A stretch of 28,132 bases of DNA from UBA1181 sp963626555 (GTDB taxonomy: Bacteria; Bacteroidota; Bacteroidia; Bacteroidales; Paludibacteraceae), in assembly GCA_963626555.1 (NCBI GenBank), contig CAVFXQ010000034.1, forward strand, positions 1 to 28,132, in the 5' to 3' direction. Position 1 is the stretch's first letter; each line of letters opens with the position of its first letter. The notes below the pieces were generated by a model. That model was not told the DNA's origin and searched no databases. It saw only the letters and a program-made list of their open reading frames with translations. A program made the translations under genes and the position numbers. Positions 15,865 through 24,539 of this stretch are shown in pieces.

Positions 15865-15890
15865 AATTTGTGGAACATGTCCCACAAATT
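15865..15890. promoter_or_regulatory. 26-bp near-perfect palindrome at the start of the polysaccharide transcript
   Basis: AATTTGTGG (15865-15873) and CCACAAATT (15882-15890) are a perfect 9-bp inverted repeat. The centre ACATGT (15875-15880) is itself a palindrome, so 24 of 26 bases are symmetric; only 15874 and 15881 break it. It begins a few bases after the predicted transcription start. It could be a repressor site or, as RNA, a hairpin followed by TTTGTT that acts as a weak attenuator. Confidence 0.6.
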
Positions 15891-15951
15891 TTGTTATCCC
15901 GAATAATTCCACTATTTTTGACTACAATTTAATTAGCAGAAATTTATTAAT

Positions 15952-17253
15952 ATGAAAATAGCAGTAGCAGGAACTGGTTATGTGGGTCTTAGCATCGCAA
16001 CGTTGCTCGCTCAACATCATGAGGTGGCTGCAGTGGATGTGATTCCTGAAAAAGTGGAGAAAATCAATCAACGCATTTCTCCTATTCAAGACGATTATAT
16101 TGAAAAATATCTTGCGGAGAAGCCTCTTAATCTTGTCGCTACGTTAGATGGCCGTGCCGCCTATCGTGATGCAGATTATGTCGTGATTGCCGCTCCGACC
16201 AACTACGACCCTATCAAAAATTATTTTGACACGTCGCACGTTGAGGAGGTGATAGACCTCGTCTTGGAGGTCAACCCTTCTGCTGTAATGGTGATAAAGA
16301 GTACTATTCCTGTGGGTTACACTCGTGGACTCTATGTCAAATACGCAAATAAAGGGGTGAAACAGTTTAATTTGTTGTTCTCTCCAGAGTTCTTGCGCGA
16401 GAGTAAGGCTCTCTACGACAATTTATATCCAAGCCGTATCATCGTTGGTTATCCGAAATTGATTGACAGTCCAGAATTCGCAGAGGAAAACAAAGCAATC
16501 CTCCAAGTTACTGATGTCGACAAGATGAAGAAAGCCGCCGAAACTTTCGCGCATCTCTTGCAAGAGGGTGCAATAAAAGAAGATATAGATACTCTTCTCA
16601 TGGGTATGAAAGAGGCTGAGGCGGTAAAACTTTTTGCTAATACTTACCTCGCTTTGCGTGTCAGTTATTTCAACGAGTTGGACACCTATGCTGAGATTAA
16701 AGGTCTTGATACAAAGTCAATCATCGATGGAGTTGGATTGGATCCCCGTATTGGTTCGCATTATAATAATCCATCTTTCGGCTACGGAGGCTACTGTTTA
16801 CCCAAAGACACAAAGCAACTTTTGGCAAACTATCAGGATGTGCCAGAAAATTTGATAGAAGCTATCGTTGAGAGCAATCGAACTCGCAAGGATTATATTG
16901 CGGATGCTGTTCTCAGGAAGGCGGGTTACTATGTTGGAAGTAGCACCTATTCTGCGAGTCGCGAACATGTCTGTGTGATTGGTGTCTACCGCCTCACGAT
17001 GAAGTCTAATTCCGACAATTTCCGCCAATCTGCCATCCAGGGTATTATGAAACGAATCAAAGCCAAAGGAGCCGAGGTGGTCATTTTTGAGCCCACGTTG
17101 GAAGACGGTACAACCTTCTTCGGGAGCAAGGTGGTCAATGATTTGGACAAGTTCAAAGCCCAAAGCCAGGCCATCATCGCCAACCGTTACGACTCCTGCT
17201 TAGACGACGTTTCCGAAAAGGTTTATACAAGGGATATTTTTAGGAGAGATTAA
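15952..17253 (+). CDS. ugd: UDP-glucose 6-dehydrogenase (HasB/Ugd type)
   Basis: Oxidises UDP-glucose to UDP-glucuronate with two NAD+, giving an acidic precursor for surface polysaccharide. The NAD-binding GTGYVG is at 7-12. The substrate-binding SPEFLRES is at 144-151 with catalytic-site Glu147, EAVKLFANTYLALR at 223-236 carries conserved Lys226, and the nucleophile Cys282 lies in FGYGGYCLPKDT. The N-terminal and central sequence is closest to the short HasB/Ugd type. UDP-ManNAc dehydrogenases share the fold and motifs, but the adjacent UDP-glucuronate 4-epimerase favours UDP-glucose as substrate. It is the first gene of the polysaccharide locus, behind its own promoter and palindrome. A 333-base gap with a broken reading frame separates it from the epimerase. 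Confidence 0.9.
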   Translation: MKIAVAGTGYVGLSIATLLAQHHEVAAVDVIPEKVEKINQRISPIQDDYIEKYLAEKPLNLVATLDGRAAYRDADYVVIAAPTNYDPIKNYFDTSHVEEVIDLVLEVNPSAVMVIKSTIPVGYTRGLYVKYANKGVKQFNLLFSPEFLRESKALYDNLYPSRIIVGYPKLIDSPEFAEENKAILQVTDVDKMKKAAETFAHLLQEGAIKEDIDTLLMGMKEAEAVKLFANTYLALRVSYFNELDTYAEIKGLDTKSIIDGVGLDPRIGSHYNNPSFGYGGYCLPKDTKQLLANYQDVPENLIEAIVESNRTRKDYIADAVLRKAGYYVGSSTYSASREHVCVIGVYRLTMKSNSDNFRQSAIQGIMKRIKAKGAEVVIFEPTLEDGTTFFGSKVVNDLDKFKAQSQAIIANRYDSCLDDVSEKVYTRDIFRRD

Positions 17254-17269
17254 TTTTTACAGTTCCGTT

Positions 17270-17559
17270 ATGTCTTTTTTGAAGAAACTCGCAAATGATA
17301 TACCCATGGAGTGGTTTGAACAGCCATTCTTTTCCATCAAGAATAAGCAAGATGGATATCTGACTTAGAGAACTTGCCAATATCCAATGAGCAGTTGCAT
17401 TGGCTATCCCCTCGCTTGAACGATAAATATGACTCTGAAGCATTCTCAAAGGTTTGTCAGGATAATGTCTGCTTTAAACTGACTTATAAGCAGAAGTTCA
17501 AAGATGTGGCAGATGGCGGAGGTACTTATTATAGGGTGATTTGTGGTAGTCAATTGTAG
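17270..17559 (+). pseudogene. Small broken reading frame of unknown origin
   Basis: An ATG at 17270 opens a frame of 32 codons (start MSFLKKLANDIPMEWFEQPF) that ends at a TAG at 17366. The next frame is open across the same spot (SDLENLPISNEQLHW from about 17359) and continues to a stop at 17557-17559. One small indel near 17350-17360 would join the two into about 96 residues without internal stops. The joined product contains paired Cys and a GGGTYYRV segment near its end. I do not recognise the family. It fills the 333-base gap between ugd and the epimerase and may be the remnant of a gene lost when the locus was rearranged, or two chance frames. Confidence 0.4.
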
Positions 17560-17586
17560 TCTTGTAATTGTTTAAATTTAAGAAGA

Positions 17587-18660
17587 GTGTTACCTCAAAA
17601 CCTCATACTAACCAATCAAACCGTCCTGATTACGGGAGCTGCTGGTTTCATCGGCAGTTTCCTCTCTCTGCGTTTGCTTAGCGATTTCCCAAACCTCAAA
17701 GTCGTCGGTGTTGATATCTTAAACGACTATTATGATGTGAAACTAAAGGAAAATCGCTTGGCTAAATTGAAAAAATTTGGTAACTTCGCATTCGTTAAAG
17801 GCAGTATAGCGGATAAATCGCTGATTGATAGTCTGTTCGAGAAATACAAGCCGCAAGTGGTGGTCAACTTGGCAGCACAGGCGGGGGTTCGATACAGCAT
17901 CTTGAATCCTTCTGCTTATATAGAGAGTAACATTGTCGGTTTCTTTAATATTTTGGAAGCGTGTCGACATAGTTATGACAATGGACAGGAAGGAGTTCAA
18001 CACTTGATTTACGCAAGTTCAAGCAGTGTCTATGGAGCTAACCAAAAAATTCCATATTCAACAGACGATAAGGTGGATAATCCTGTCAGCCTTTACGCAG
18101 CCACGAAGAAGAGCGACGAGTTGATGGCTCACGCCTACAGCAAGTTGTTCAACATTCCAAGTACGGGTTTGCGTTTCTTCACCGTCTATGGTCCTGCTGG
18201 GAGACCAGACATGGCCTACTACGGATTCACGGAGAAATTGTTGAAGGGTGAATCTATTCAAATCTTCAACTATGGTAAATGCCAGCGCGACTTCACCTAC
18301 ATCGACGACATCGTTGAGGGTGTGATTCGAGTGTTGCAACACGCTCCAGAACGCAAAATGGGCGACGATGGTCTGCCGATACCCCCTTACAAGGTGTATA
18401 ACATAGGCAACAGTCACCCCGAGAAGTTGTTAGATTTCGTTCAAATCCTCCAAGAGGAGTTGGTTCGAATTCATCTTCTCCCTGCCGACTACGATTTCGC
18501 TGCTCATCAGCAACTCGTACCGATGCAGCCCGGCGATGTCCCTGTCACCTACGCCGACACCTCCGCCTTAGAAGCTGATTTTGGCTATAAGCCAAGAACG
18601 GAACTAAGAGAGGGAATTAGGCGGTTTGTGGAGTGGTGGAAAGAGGGAAAGAAGTGTTAG
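17587..18660 (+). CDS. UDP-glucuronate 4-epimerase (CapI-like SDR)
   Basis: NAD-dependent epimerase of the extended short-chain dehydrogenase family, expected to convert UDP-glucuronate to UDP-galacturonate. The Rossmann motif GAAGFIG is at 17-23. The catalytic Ser/Thr region SSSSVYG is at 144-150, followed by Tyr170-x3-Lys174. The segment GPAGRPDMAYYGFTEKLL (about 197-214) matches the GRPDMA block characteristic of UDP-glucuronate epimerases. 357 aa is normal. The start is a GTG at 17587; an in-frame stop at 17557-17559 lies just upstream and there is no ATG nearby. The substrate is exactly the product of the ugd gene upstream, so the two form a two-step route. Several GRPDMA-type enzymes are also annotated as UDP-glucose epimerases, but that is less likely here. 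Confidence 0.88.
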   Translation: MLPQNLILTNQTVLITGAAGFIGSFLSLRLLSDFPNLKVVGVDILNDYYDVKLKENRLAKLKKFGNFAFVKGSIADKSLIDSLFEKYKPQVVVNLAAQAGVRYSILNPSAYIESNIVGFFNILEACRHSYDNGQEGVQHLIYASSSSVYGANQKIPYSTDDKVDNPVSLYAATKKSDELMAHAYSKLFNIPSTGLRFFTVYGPAGRPDMAYYGFTEKLLKGESIQIFNYGKCQRDFTYIDDIVEGVIRVLQHAPERKMGDDGLPIPPYKVYNIGNSHPEKLLDFVQILQEELVRIHLLPADYDFAAHQQLVPMQPGDVPVTYADTSALEADFGYKPRTELREGIRRFVEWWKEGKKC

Positions 18661-18685
18661 GGAAGATAATTAATATTGGGTAGAA

Positions 18686-19603
18686 ATGTTCGTAAAGCTT
18701 AAACGATATATATTGCGTCCATTTAGGAGAATTCATCGGAGTATTGGAAAAATGAATTTTCAAGTGAAAAAGAATTTGATTGATCAAAATCTGTTGTTTT
18801 GCAAAGAATCTGGAGTAAGCTCAGAAAAATATTGCGATCACGAAATTATTGTTTCTTTGACCACATACGGTCGTAGATTGCATAGTGTCTATATGACAAT
18901 CGAATCTATAATGGAACAGACCATGAAGGCGAATCGTATTGTATTGTGGTTGGATAAATCTTTTGAGGGAAAGCGATTGCCAGAGTCCATCAATATGTTA
19001 TGCAAACGAGGGCTAGAGGTTTCTTTTTGTAAGGACATACGTTCTTACAAAAAGTTGATACCGACTTTGTGTAAATATCCTAATGATGCCATTATTACGG
19101 TTGATGATGATGTTATCTACGATATCTGTATGTTAGAGAATCTAATCGTCCCTTATCTTGCCAATCCAAAGGCAATCTATTGCAATAGAGCGCATCGAAT
19201 TTTGTTTGATAAAGGTGGAAATATCTTGCCATACGCAAAATGGGAGTTCGAATCTCGAAAAACAGGATTCGGAAATTTGTTCTTTCCTACGGGGGTAGGA
19301 GGGGTTTTGTACCCTCCTCATTCTTTAGATGAGGAAGTGATGAACGAGGCTGTTTTCTTTGATATTTGCAAAACGGCGGACGATGTCTGGTTTAAGGCAA
19401 TGGCTTTAAAAAAGGGAACTCCTGTTTGTCGTGTGGAGACTCACAACGCTAATGGTTGTGAATATATGGTGGATGATGATGTTCAAGACATGGGCTTGTT
19501 TAATCAGAATGTTGGCGGAGAATCGTTGAATGACAAGCAGATAGCTTCTGTGTTTTCTAAATACGATTTATATAAGTTGTTAAAGGAAGAAAATGTCCAT
19601 TAA
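18686..19603 (+). CDS. Putative glycosyltransferase (GT-A fold, DDD motif)
   Basis: Predicted glycosyltransferase of the polysaccharide locus, 305 aa. After a basic N-terminus (about 1-50) comes VSLTTYGRRL (56-65), typical of an uncharacterised GT-A-like group in capsule loci. The metal/nucleotide-sugar binding acidic motif is TVDDDVIY (138-145). A later segment with TADDVWFKAMALKKG resembles the base-containing loop of GT2-like enzymes. No transmembrane helices are visible, so it is probably cytosolic or peripheral. The donor sugar is unknown. The gene overlaps the start of the flippase gene by 11 bases, so they are cotranslated. An alternative start is Met23. Confidence 0.7.
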   Translation: MFVKLKRYILRPFRRIHRSIGKMNFQVKKNLIDQNLLFCKESGVSSEKYCDHEIIVSLTTYGRRLHSVYMTIESIMEQTMKANRIVLWLDKSFEGKRLPESINMLCKRGLEVSFCKDIRSYKKLIPTLCKYPNDAIITVDDDVIYDICMLENLIVPYLANPKAIYCNRAHRILFDKGGNILPYAKWEFESRKTGFGNLFFPTGVGGVLYPPHSLDEEVMNEAVFFDICKTADDVWFKAMALKKGTPVCRVETHNANGCEYMVDDDVQDMGLFNQNVGGESLNDKQIASVFSKYDLYKLLKEENVH

Positions 19604-21032
19604 ACACGATTTGATGAATGGTGTTTTTTGGGGAGCTCTTCAAAAGTACACCGGTGTAGTCATTCAATTGCTGGTTTCAGCAATTCTCGCACGATTGTTG
19701 TCCCCAAACGATTTTGGCGTGATAGCAATCTCTACTGTGATGATTGCCTTCTTCTCTATGTTCTCGGATATGGGTATAGGTACAGCCATCGTTCAAAATA
19801 AAAAACTGATGTCTGAAGATTTAGATTCTATTTTTTCATTCACAGTGTTTTCTGGCATTATTCTATCTGTAATGTTCTTTTCTTGCTCTGGGGCAATTGC
19901 TTTTTTTTATGGAAATGAACTGTTAAAGCCGATTTGTAGAATCTTAAGTCTGAATTTACTTTTTGCTTCTTTGAATATTGTTCCGAATGCATTGATATTG
20001 AAGGAGAAAAGATTTAAGTTTATTGCAATTCGAACTTTTATCCTTCACATATTGTGTGGATTTTTGGCAGTTCTTGCCGCATACAATGATTTTGGGGTTT
20101 ATGCGTTGCTGATTGCACCTGTTGTAACGTCAATCTCAGTTTTTTTCATCAATTTCAGAGAGAATCCAAGAAAGTTGGTTCTTATGATTGAATTGAGAGC
20201 ATTAAAGAAAATTTATAGTTTTTCCACCTTTCAATTTTTGTTTAGTTTCTTGAATTATTTTTCTAGAAATATAGACAAGTTGATAGTTGGTAGATTCTTC
20301 AGTCTGAAAGATTTAGGCTATTACGAAAAGTCTTATCGTCTGATGTTGATGCCTTTAGATTATGTTACAGTTCTGTTGAGTAGCGTGATGCACCCTGTTT
20401 TGTCTTCGTTGCAGGACAATTATGCCGAGTTGGCAGAAAAATATAATAAGATTATAAATTTTCTTGGCTTTTTCAGTTTCACGATTGGTGTATTTTGCTT
20501 TTTCTCTGCTGCGGATCTCATTCTCTTTGTTTTTGGCGACCAGTGGGAACCTGCGGTTCCAGTTTTTAAAATATTTTCAATATCTTTGCCCTTACAAATG
20601 TTGCTCTCAACGACAGGCTCGATTTATCAATCTGCTGGAAAGACAAATTGGTTGTTTTTGAATGGACTGAGCAATACCTTTTGTACTGTTTCGGGCTATT
20701 TAATCGCTACATTCTGTTTTGGAACATTGAAGTCAATTGCTTGGGCTTGGGATATCACTTTGTTAATCAATACGATAGTCTCTTTCTTAATTCTCTATCG
20801 TATTGTCTTGGGTGCTTCGGCGATGATTTTCTTCAAACAACTTGTAGCACCGTTTTGTAGTGGACTGACATTAGTTCTCTTACTCTTTGTGGTCAACTTT
20901 GTCAAGCCAGAAATGTTACACATCTATAACATACTGATTTACGGAGTGATTTTCATCGCCGTACTGGGTGTCTCTTTGCAAGTCTCGGGCGTTGTTGATG
21001 TCAAAAAAAAATTACAGAAAGGCATTAAGTAA
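19593..21032 (+). CDS. wzx: Wzx-type polysaccharide flippase (MOP superfamily)
   Basis: Integral membrane protein that flips the lipid-linked oligosaccharide repeat unit across the inner membrane. At 479 aa it shows about 12-14 hydrophobic helices spread over the whole length. The N-terminus, with ARLLSPNDFGVIAISTV (34-50) and FSDMGIGTAIVQ (57-68), is typical of the WzxC/TuaB branch of the polysaccharide transporter family. It starts inside the 3' end of the preceding glycosyltransferase gene and ends 6 bases before the next one. Together with the Wzy-like protein downstream it marks a Wzx/Wzy-dependent pathway rather than an ABC-transporter pathway. Confidence 0.88.
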   Translation: MSIKHDLMNGVFWGALQKYTGVVIQLLVSAILARLLSPNDFGVIAISTVMIAFFSMFSDMGIGTAIVQNKKLMSEDLDSIFSFTVFSGIILSVMFFSCSGAIAFFYGNELLKPICRILSLNLLFASLNIVPNALILKEKRFKFIAIRTFILHILCGFLAVLAAYNDFGVYALLIAPVVTSISVFFINFRENPRKLVLMIELRALKKIYSFSTFQFLFSFLNYFSRNIDKLIVGRFFSLKDLGYYEKSYRLMLMPLDYVTVLLSSVMHPVLSSLQDNYAELAEKYNKIINFLGFFSFTIGVFCFFSAADLILFVFGDQWEPAVPVFKIFSISLPLQMLLSTTGSIYQSAGKTNWLFLNGLSNTFCTVSGYLIATFCFGTLKSIAWAWDITLLINTIVSFLILYRIVLGASAMIFFKQLVAPFCSGLTLVLLLFVVNFVKPEMLHIYNILIYGVIFIAVLGVSLQVSGVVDVKKKLQKGIK

Positions 21033-21038
21033 GATTGA

Positions 21039-22034
21039 ATGAAGACAAAGATAGCATACGTTCTTGTAAGTTCTAATAAAGATGTTTATTTGGAGCAGGC
21101 ATACATTTCGATGATGTCTCTGAGACATCATACGCCTGATGCTGTAGTTGAATTGTTGATTGATAAGGAGACAGAAAAAAGCCTGATAGGGAGACGGGCA
21201 GAAATTATTAATTTAGTAAACAAGATAACGGCTATTGATGTCGCTGGAGAATATAATGCTCAGCAGAGATCCAGAATACTAAAAACTTCGTTGAGAAATT
21301 ATGTTGTAGGAGACTATCTTTTTATCGATTGTGATACAATTGTAACGAAGCCTTTGGATGATATTGATGATTGTTGCTATGACATTGCTGCTTGCCAAGA
21401 TTCTCATTCTCTTTTTAAGGACAATCCGTATAGAGACATGTGTGTGGCACACGGAAAAATCTTAGGTTGGCCTATAGAAAAAGAAGATGTCTATTTTAAT
21501 TCTGGAGTTATCTATGTGAAGGATAATGAATTGACGAGGAATTTTTATAGTCAATGGAATAAGTTTTGGCGAGAAGGTTTATTGAAGCACGTTAATATGG
21601 ATCAGCCCTCTTTCGCTAAGACAAATTATGCGCTTGGACATGTTGTGAAAATTTTAGATGATGTCTGGAATTGTGAGTTAAAGCATGGAATAAGGTATTT
21701 AAAAGATGCAAAGATTGTCCATTATTTATGTACAAATACAGATCCTTCTCCTTTGTTTGTTATGAACAGCGTTGAAGAATTAAGAAAAATAAAAAATGGA
21801 AACATAAATCCTTTGATAATCAAATGTTTCAATGACCCATTCGTTGGATTGACGAATGTCAGTCAGTTGATATGTGGAGACGATATATTTGTTCACATGT
21901 CTCGGTCTTATCTTTTTTTGAAGAATCATAAAGGAAATCGGGCAATTAAACTTTTTGAATTTGGTATAAAGTTCAAAGACAGATTGAAAGGTAAATTGAA
22001 ACGTATCGTGAAAGGGTTGATTAGAAAAAAATAG
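21039..22034 (+). CDS. Glycosyltransferase, GT8-like
   Basis: Predicted retaining glycosyltransferase of the GT8-like (glycogenin/LgtC-type) fold, 331 aa. N-terminal IAYVLVSSN begins the nucleotide-sugar fold. The metal-binding DxD is DCD at 97-99 in YLFIDCDTIV. YFNSGVIYVK (about 152-161) is a typical GT8 element, followed by MDQPSFAKTNY. The C-terminus (about 290-331) is very basic and amphipathic, perhaps contacting the membrane. Donor and acceptor sugars cannot be predicted. It lies between the flippase and a GT2 gene with very short spacers, so it is part of the same transcript. Confidence 0.75.
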   Translation: MKTKIAYVLVSSNKDVYLEQAYISMMSLRHHTPDAVVELLIDKETEKSLIGRRAEIINLVNKITAIDVAGEYNAQQRSRILKTSLRNYVVGDYLFIDCDTIVTKPLDDIDDCCYDIAACQDSHSLFKDNPYRDMCVAHGKILGWPIEKEDVYFNSGVIYVKDNELTRNFYSQWNKFWREGLLKHVNMDQPSFAKTNYALGHVVKILDDVWNCELKHGIRYLKDAKIVHYLCTNTDPSPLFVMNSVEELRKIKNGNINPLIIKCFNDPFVGLTNVSQLICGDDIFVHMSRSYLFLKNHKGNRAIKLFEFGIKFKDRLKGKLKRIVKGLIRKK

Positions 22035-22048
22035 GAGTAATTTAGAAT

Positions 22049-23107
22049 ATGAAAAAAATATTAACAATAGTTATCCCGACATATAATATGCAAGACTATC
22101 TCAGGAGATGTCTTGATTCTTTGTTGGTACCAACAGAACAATTGTCATTGATGGAAGTTCTTGTGGTGAATGATGGAAGTAAAGACAACTCGTCTGCTAT
22201 TGCTCATGAATATCAGGATAAGTATCCACAAACTGTTATCGCCATAGACAAAGAGAATGGAAACTATGGCTCTTGTATAAACAAGGCATTGACGGTTGCA
22301 TCGGGAAAGTATATTAGAGTCCTCGATGCGGACGACTGGTATAATACGGAGAATCTATCAACTCTTTTGACCCGTTTGCAGGATGTTGACGCAGATGTGG
22401 TTATTAATGATTATAGTCGGTATATAGATGGTAAAGTTGAACTGAAAAGAAATTTGTTCAGAAAGTCGGGTTATTTATATTCTGTTTCGGAGTTGTTAAA
22501 GGAACATGAATATGGGGTTAAATGCGTGCAAATGCATTCTCTATGTTATAAAACGAAATGTTTTGAGGGTATTGATTATCATCAGACTGAGGGAATATCG
22601 TATACAGATCAGGAATGGAACTCTATGCCCTGGGTAAATGTCTATTCAGTTCTTTATATTCCATTGAATGTTTATCAATACAATCTTGAGCGAGAAGGAC
22701 AAACTTGTGATTTAAATGTTTTCTTTAAAAAAATGCCAGAGCAGTTTATCGGAATCCAAAATTGCATAGAAAAGTCAGAAAAAATTAAGGAACGTTTGGA
22801 TGAATTTCATCTGAGTTTGTTGTTCGAGACTATATGTTTAAGGATTGTCGGGTTGTATTATATGATGTTGATCGAAAAAAAACAGAGTCCGTCTTGTTTT
22901 GTTGATTTTGACAAATTCTTGGTTTCAAATTATCCGAAATATGCTGATGCTGTTTCAAATCATCCGATGAACCGAAGCGTTTTTAAGTATCAGTATGTCA
23001 AGAAGTGGCGTGATAATAATTATGCACCTTTACCAGTTTGGATTTGTAACACATTTATTACTGTCAATAAGTGCATAAAAACGCTGAAATCACTTTTTGC
23101 TTGTTAA
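22049..23107 (+). CDS. Glycosyltransferase family 2 (GT2)
   Basis: Inverting GT-A glycosyltransferase, 352 aa. The N-terminal TIVIPTYNMQDYLRRCLDSL (6-25) and VVNDGSKDNS (39-48) are classical GT2 elements. The DxD-type motif is DADDW at 93-97. The C-terminal third differs from the other GT2 proteins of the locus and ends in a hydrophobic/basic helix. A GGAG about 10 bases before the ATG could be a ribosome-binding site. The sugar specificity is unknown. A 111-base gap without a gene follows before the polymerase. Confidence 0.88.
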   Translation: MKKILTIVIPTYNMQDYLRRCLDSLLVPTEQLSLMEVLVVNDGSKDNSSAIAHEYQDKYPQTVIAIDKENGNYGSCINKALTVASGKYIRVLDADDWYNTENLSTLLTRLQDVDADVVINDYSRYIDGKVELKRNLFRKSGYLYSVSELLKEHEYGVKCVQMHSLCYKTKCFEGIDYHQTEGISYTDQEWNSMPWVNVYSVLYIPLNVYQYNLEREGQTCDLNVFFKKMPEQFIGIQNCIEKSEKIKERLDEFHLSLLFETICLRIVGLYYMMLIEKKQSPSCFVDFDKFLVSNYPKYADAVSNHPMNRSVFKYQYVKKWRDNNYAPLPVWICNTFITVNKCIKTLKSLFAC

Positions 23108-23218
23108 GGCACAAATAAAAAGGGTGGATCATTATGGTTTGTTGATTGGGGAATGGAAGTTGACTATGTGAAAGGCAATTGCTTAATATTATAATCATAT
23201 AATTTTTCGGAGCGTGAA

Positions 23219-24532
23219 ATGATTGTTCTTATTCATTGTATAATAATCTGTGCAATTATTTTAGAGGTGTATTTGTGTTTGAAATCTTTACCCTCTGCGA
23301 TTGCCTTTTTTATTGTTGTCAAATGTGTGTTACCATCGTCTACTCGTTGCGGAAATTTTAGTATTTTCACTTGTTTGCTGTTAATACTTTTACTTTTCAC
23401 TTTTTTTAGACACAAAGAATGTAATTTACAACGAAAGAATCATAAAGATGTCCTTTACCCTTTTTTCTCTTTGATTTTACCTTTAGCAATATTGGGTTTG
23501 TTTGGTTCTATTCATTATTTTAGTCAACTAAAATGGTTGTTACAATGGATGGTTACTGAATTTGTCCCTTATATGCTATTTCTTGTTATTGTGAGAGATA
23601 AAGATGATTTAAAAAAATGCGTGGATTCATTGGTGATAGCTTTTACTTGTATTGGGGGGTGGGGAATTTTAACTTATATTTTTAAGTTAAACTATTACGT
23701 TTGGTTGTTTTCCATAGCATCTGGTTATGATGGATCTCTTTTTTTGGGGTCTGGAGAGGATTCTATCAGAGGTGGATTTTCATCCTTTACTTCAGGAAAT
23801 CAGGCGGAGGGTGCGATTCCCTGGGGACAAATTTCTCTTGTAATGTCATGTTTCGGTTTGTTCTATAAGGGATTAGAAAAAGGATTGAAAAGGAATCTAT
23901 TTATTGTATTATCCGTTTTAAATGCTTTTTTGTGTACTAAGCGTTCTATTATTTTACCCTTGTTAATGGTAGTATCATACGTTTGTGTAAAGAAGGGGAT
24001 TAAAAAAAATAATGTAATTATTGGCATCTTCCTGCTCTTCTTGTCAATCGTGTTGTACGTCTCAATTCCTAAATTCTCAAGTACGGTTGATTCATATATT
24101 GCTCCTTCAGTTTTTTTTTGGAATGATAATGTGGAAAAAAAAAATGAAGTAAACGGGTCTAGCAAAGAACTAAGATTCCAACAAATTGAGTATACTCATA
24201 GACTTATTGATGGTCATTTCTTGACAGGAAAAGGTTTATCTTTTTCCCAACGGTATCTTGAAAAGAATGGTCAATACACTTTAGTAGCTTGTTTTGAAAG
24301 TCTATTTTTGTGGTCGTTGGTTAATTCTGGTTATATTGGTTTTTTTATTATTTCCCTTTTCTTTGTGAAACTTATGAAAAAAACGCAAGGTGCTACAAAT
24401 TCAAAATTTGATAATTTTGCTTTTCACGGAGCGTATTTTTTAAGTATTATATTGACTAATATTTATTGTTCTTTGTCCTATTTCCTTATTGTGTGTGCAA
24501 TGATGGTGAAGTACAGACAACTTAATAGATGA
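23219..24532 (+). CDS. wzy: Wzy-like polysaccharide polymerase (O-antigen ligase/polymerase family)
   Basis: Predicted multi-spanning membrane protein of 437 aa that polymerises repeat units on the periplasmic face. About 10-12 hydrophobic helices are visible, with a larger hydrophilic loop at about 293-345, as in Wzy and WaaL proteins. Primary sequence conservation in this family is poor, so the call rests on topology, length and position next to Wzx and the glycosyltransferases. The gene is among the most AT-rich of the window. It contains a run of nine T (24111-24119) and, shortly after, ten A (24135-24144), both inside the loop-coding region. Slippage at either would frameshift the protein. 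Confidence 0.75.
   Translation: MIVLIHCIIICAIILEVYLCLKSLPSAIAFFIVVKCVLPSSTRCGNFSIFTCLLLILLLFTFFRHKECNLQRKNHKDVLYPFFSLILPLAILGLFGSIHYFSQLKWLLQWMVTEFVPYMLFLVIVRDKDDLKKCVDSLVIAFTCIGGWGILTYIFKLNYYVWLFSIASGYDGSLFLGSGEDSIRGGFSSFTSGNQAEGAIPWGQISLVMSCFGLFYKGLEKGLKRNLFIVLSVLNAFLCTKRSIILPLLMVVSYVCVKKGIKKNNVIIGIFLLFLSIVLYVSIPKFSSTVDSYIAPSVFFWNDNVEKKNEVNGSSKELRFQQIEYTHRLIDGHFLTGKGLSFSQRYLEKNGQYTLVACFESLFLWSLVNSGYIGFFIISLFFVKLMKKTQGATNSKFDNFAFHGAYFLSIILTNIYCSLSYFLIVCAMMVKYRQLNR
24111..24144. repeat. Paired homopolymer tracts (T9 and A10) inside wzy
   Basis: T9 at 24111-24119 and A10 at 24135-24144 are separated by 15 bases, both in the coding region of the presumed polymerase. Tracts of this length are prone to slipped-strand mispairing and could switch the gene on and off. 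The frame is intact in this copy. Confidence 0.6.
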
Positions 24533-24539
24533 GTGTATT

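Larger units (their letters stand above)
15616..15951. other. Divergent intergenic region between the SulP gene and the polysaccharide locus
   Basis: This 336-base stretch holds no gene that I accept. It contains the SulP promoter (15718-15725, - strand), a second possible - strand box TACATTTG (complement of 15738-15745), the ugd promoter (15847-15854, + strand) and a 26-base near palindrome (15865-15890). The part 15616-15684 would become coding if SulP starts at the upstream ATG. A + strand reading frame at 15648-15932 has no recognisable content. Confidence 0.6.

Noticed and set aside
15865..15890. Invertible capsule promoter of Bacteroides fragilis type
   Set aside because: Those need two separated inverted repeats flanking the promoter. 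Here there is one compact palindrome downstream of the -7 box, and I saw no second copy upstream.
15648..15932. 94-aa open frame on the + strand between the SulP gene and ugd
   Set aside because: It spans the SulP promoter, the ugd promoter and the palindrome, and its content is AT-driven; no homology is recognisable.
19286..19319. GC-rich hairpin (AGGAGGG paired with CCCTCCT) inside the first polysaccharide glycosyltransferase gene
   Set aside because: It is within an uninterrupted coding frame and is not followed by a T-tract; probably a consequence of Gly and Pro codons.
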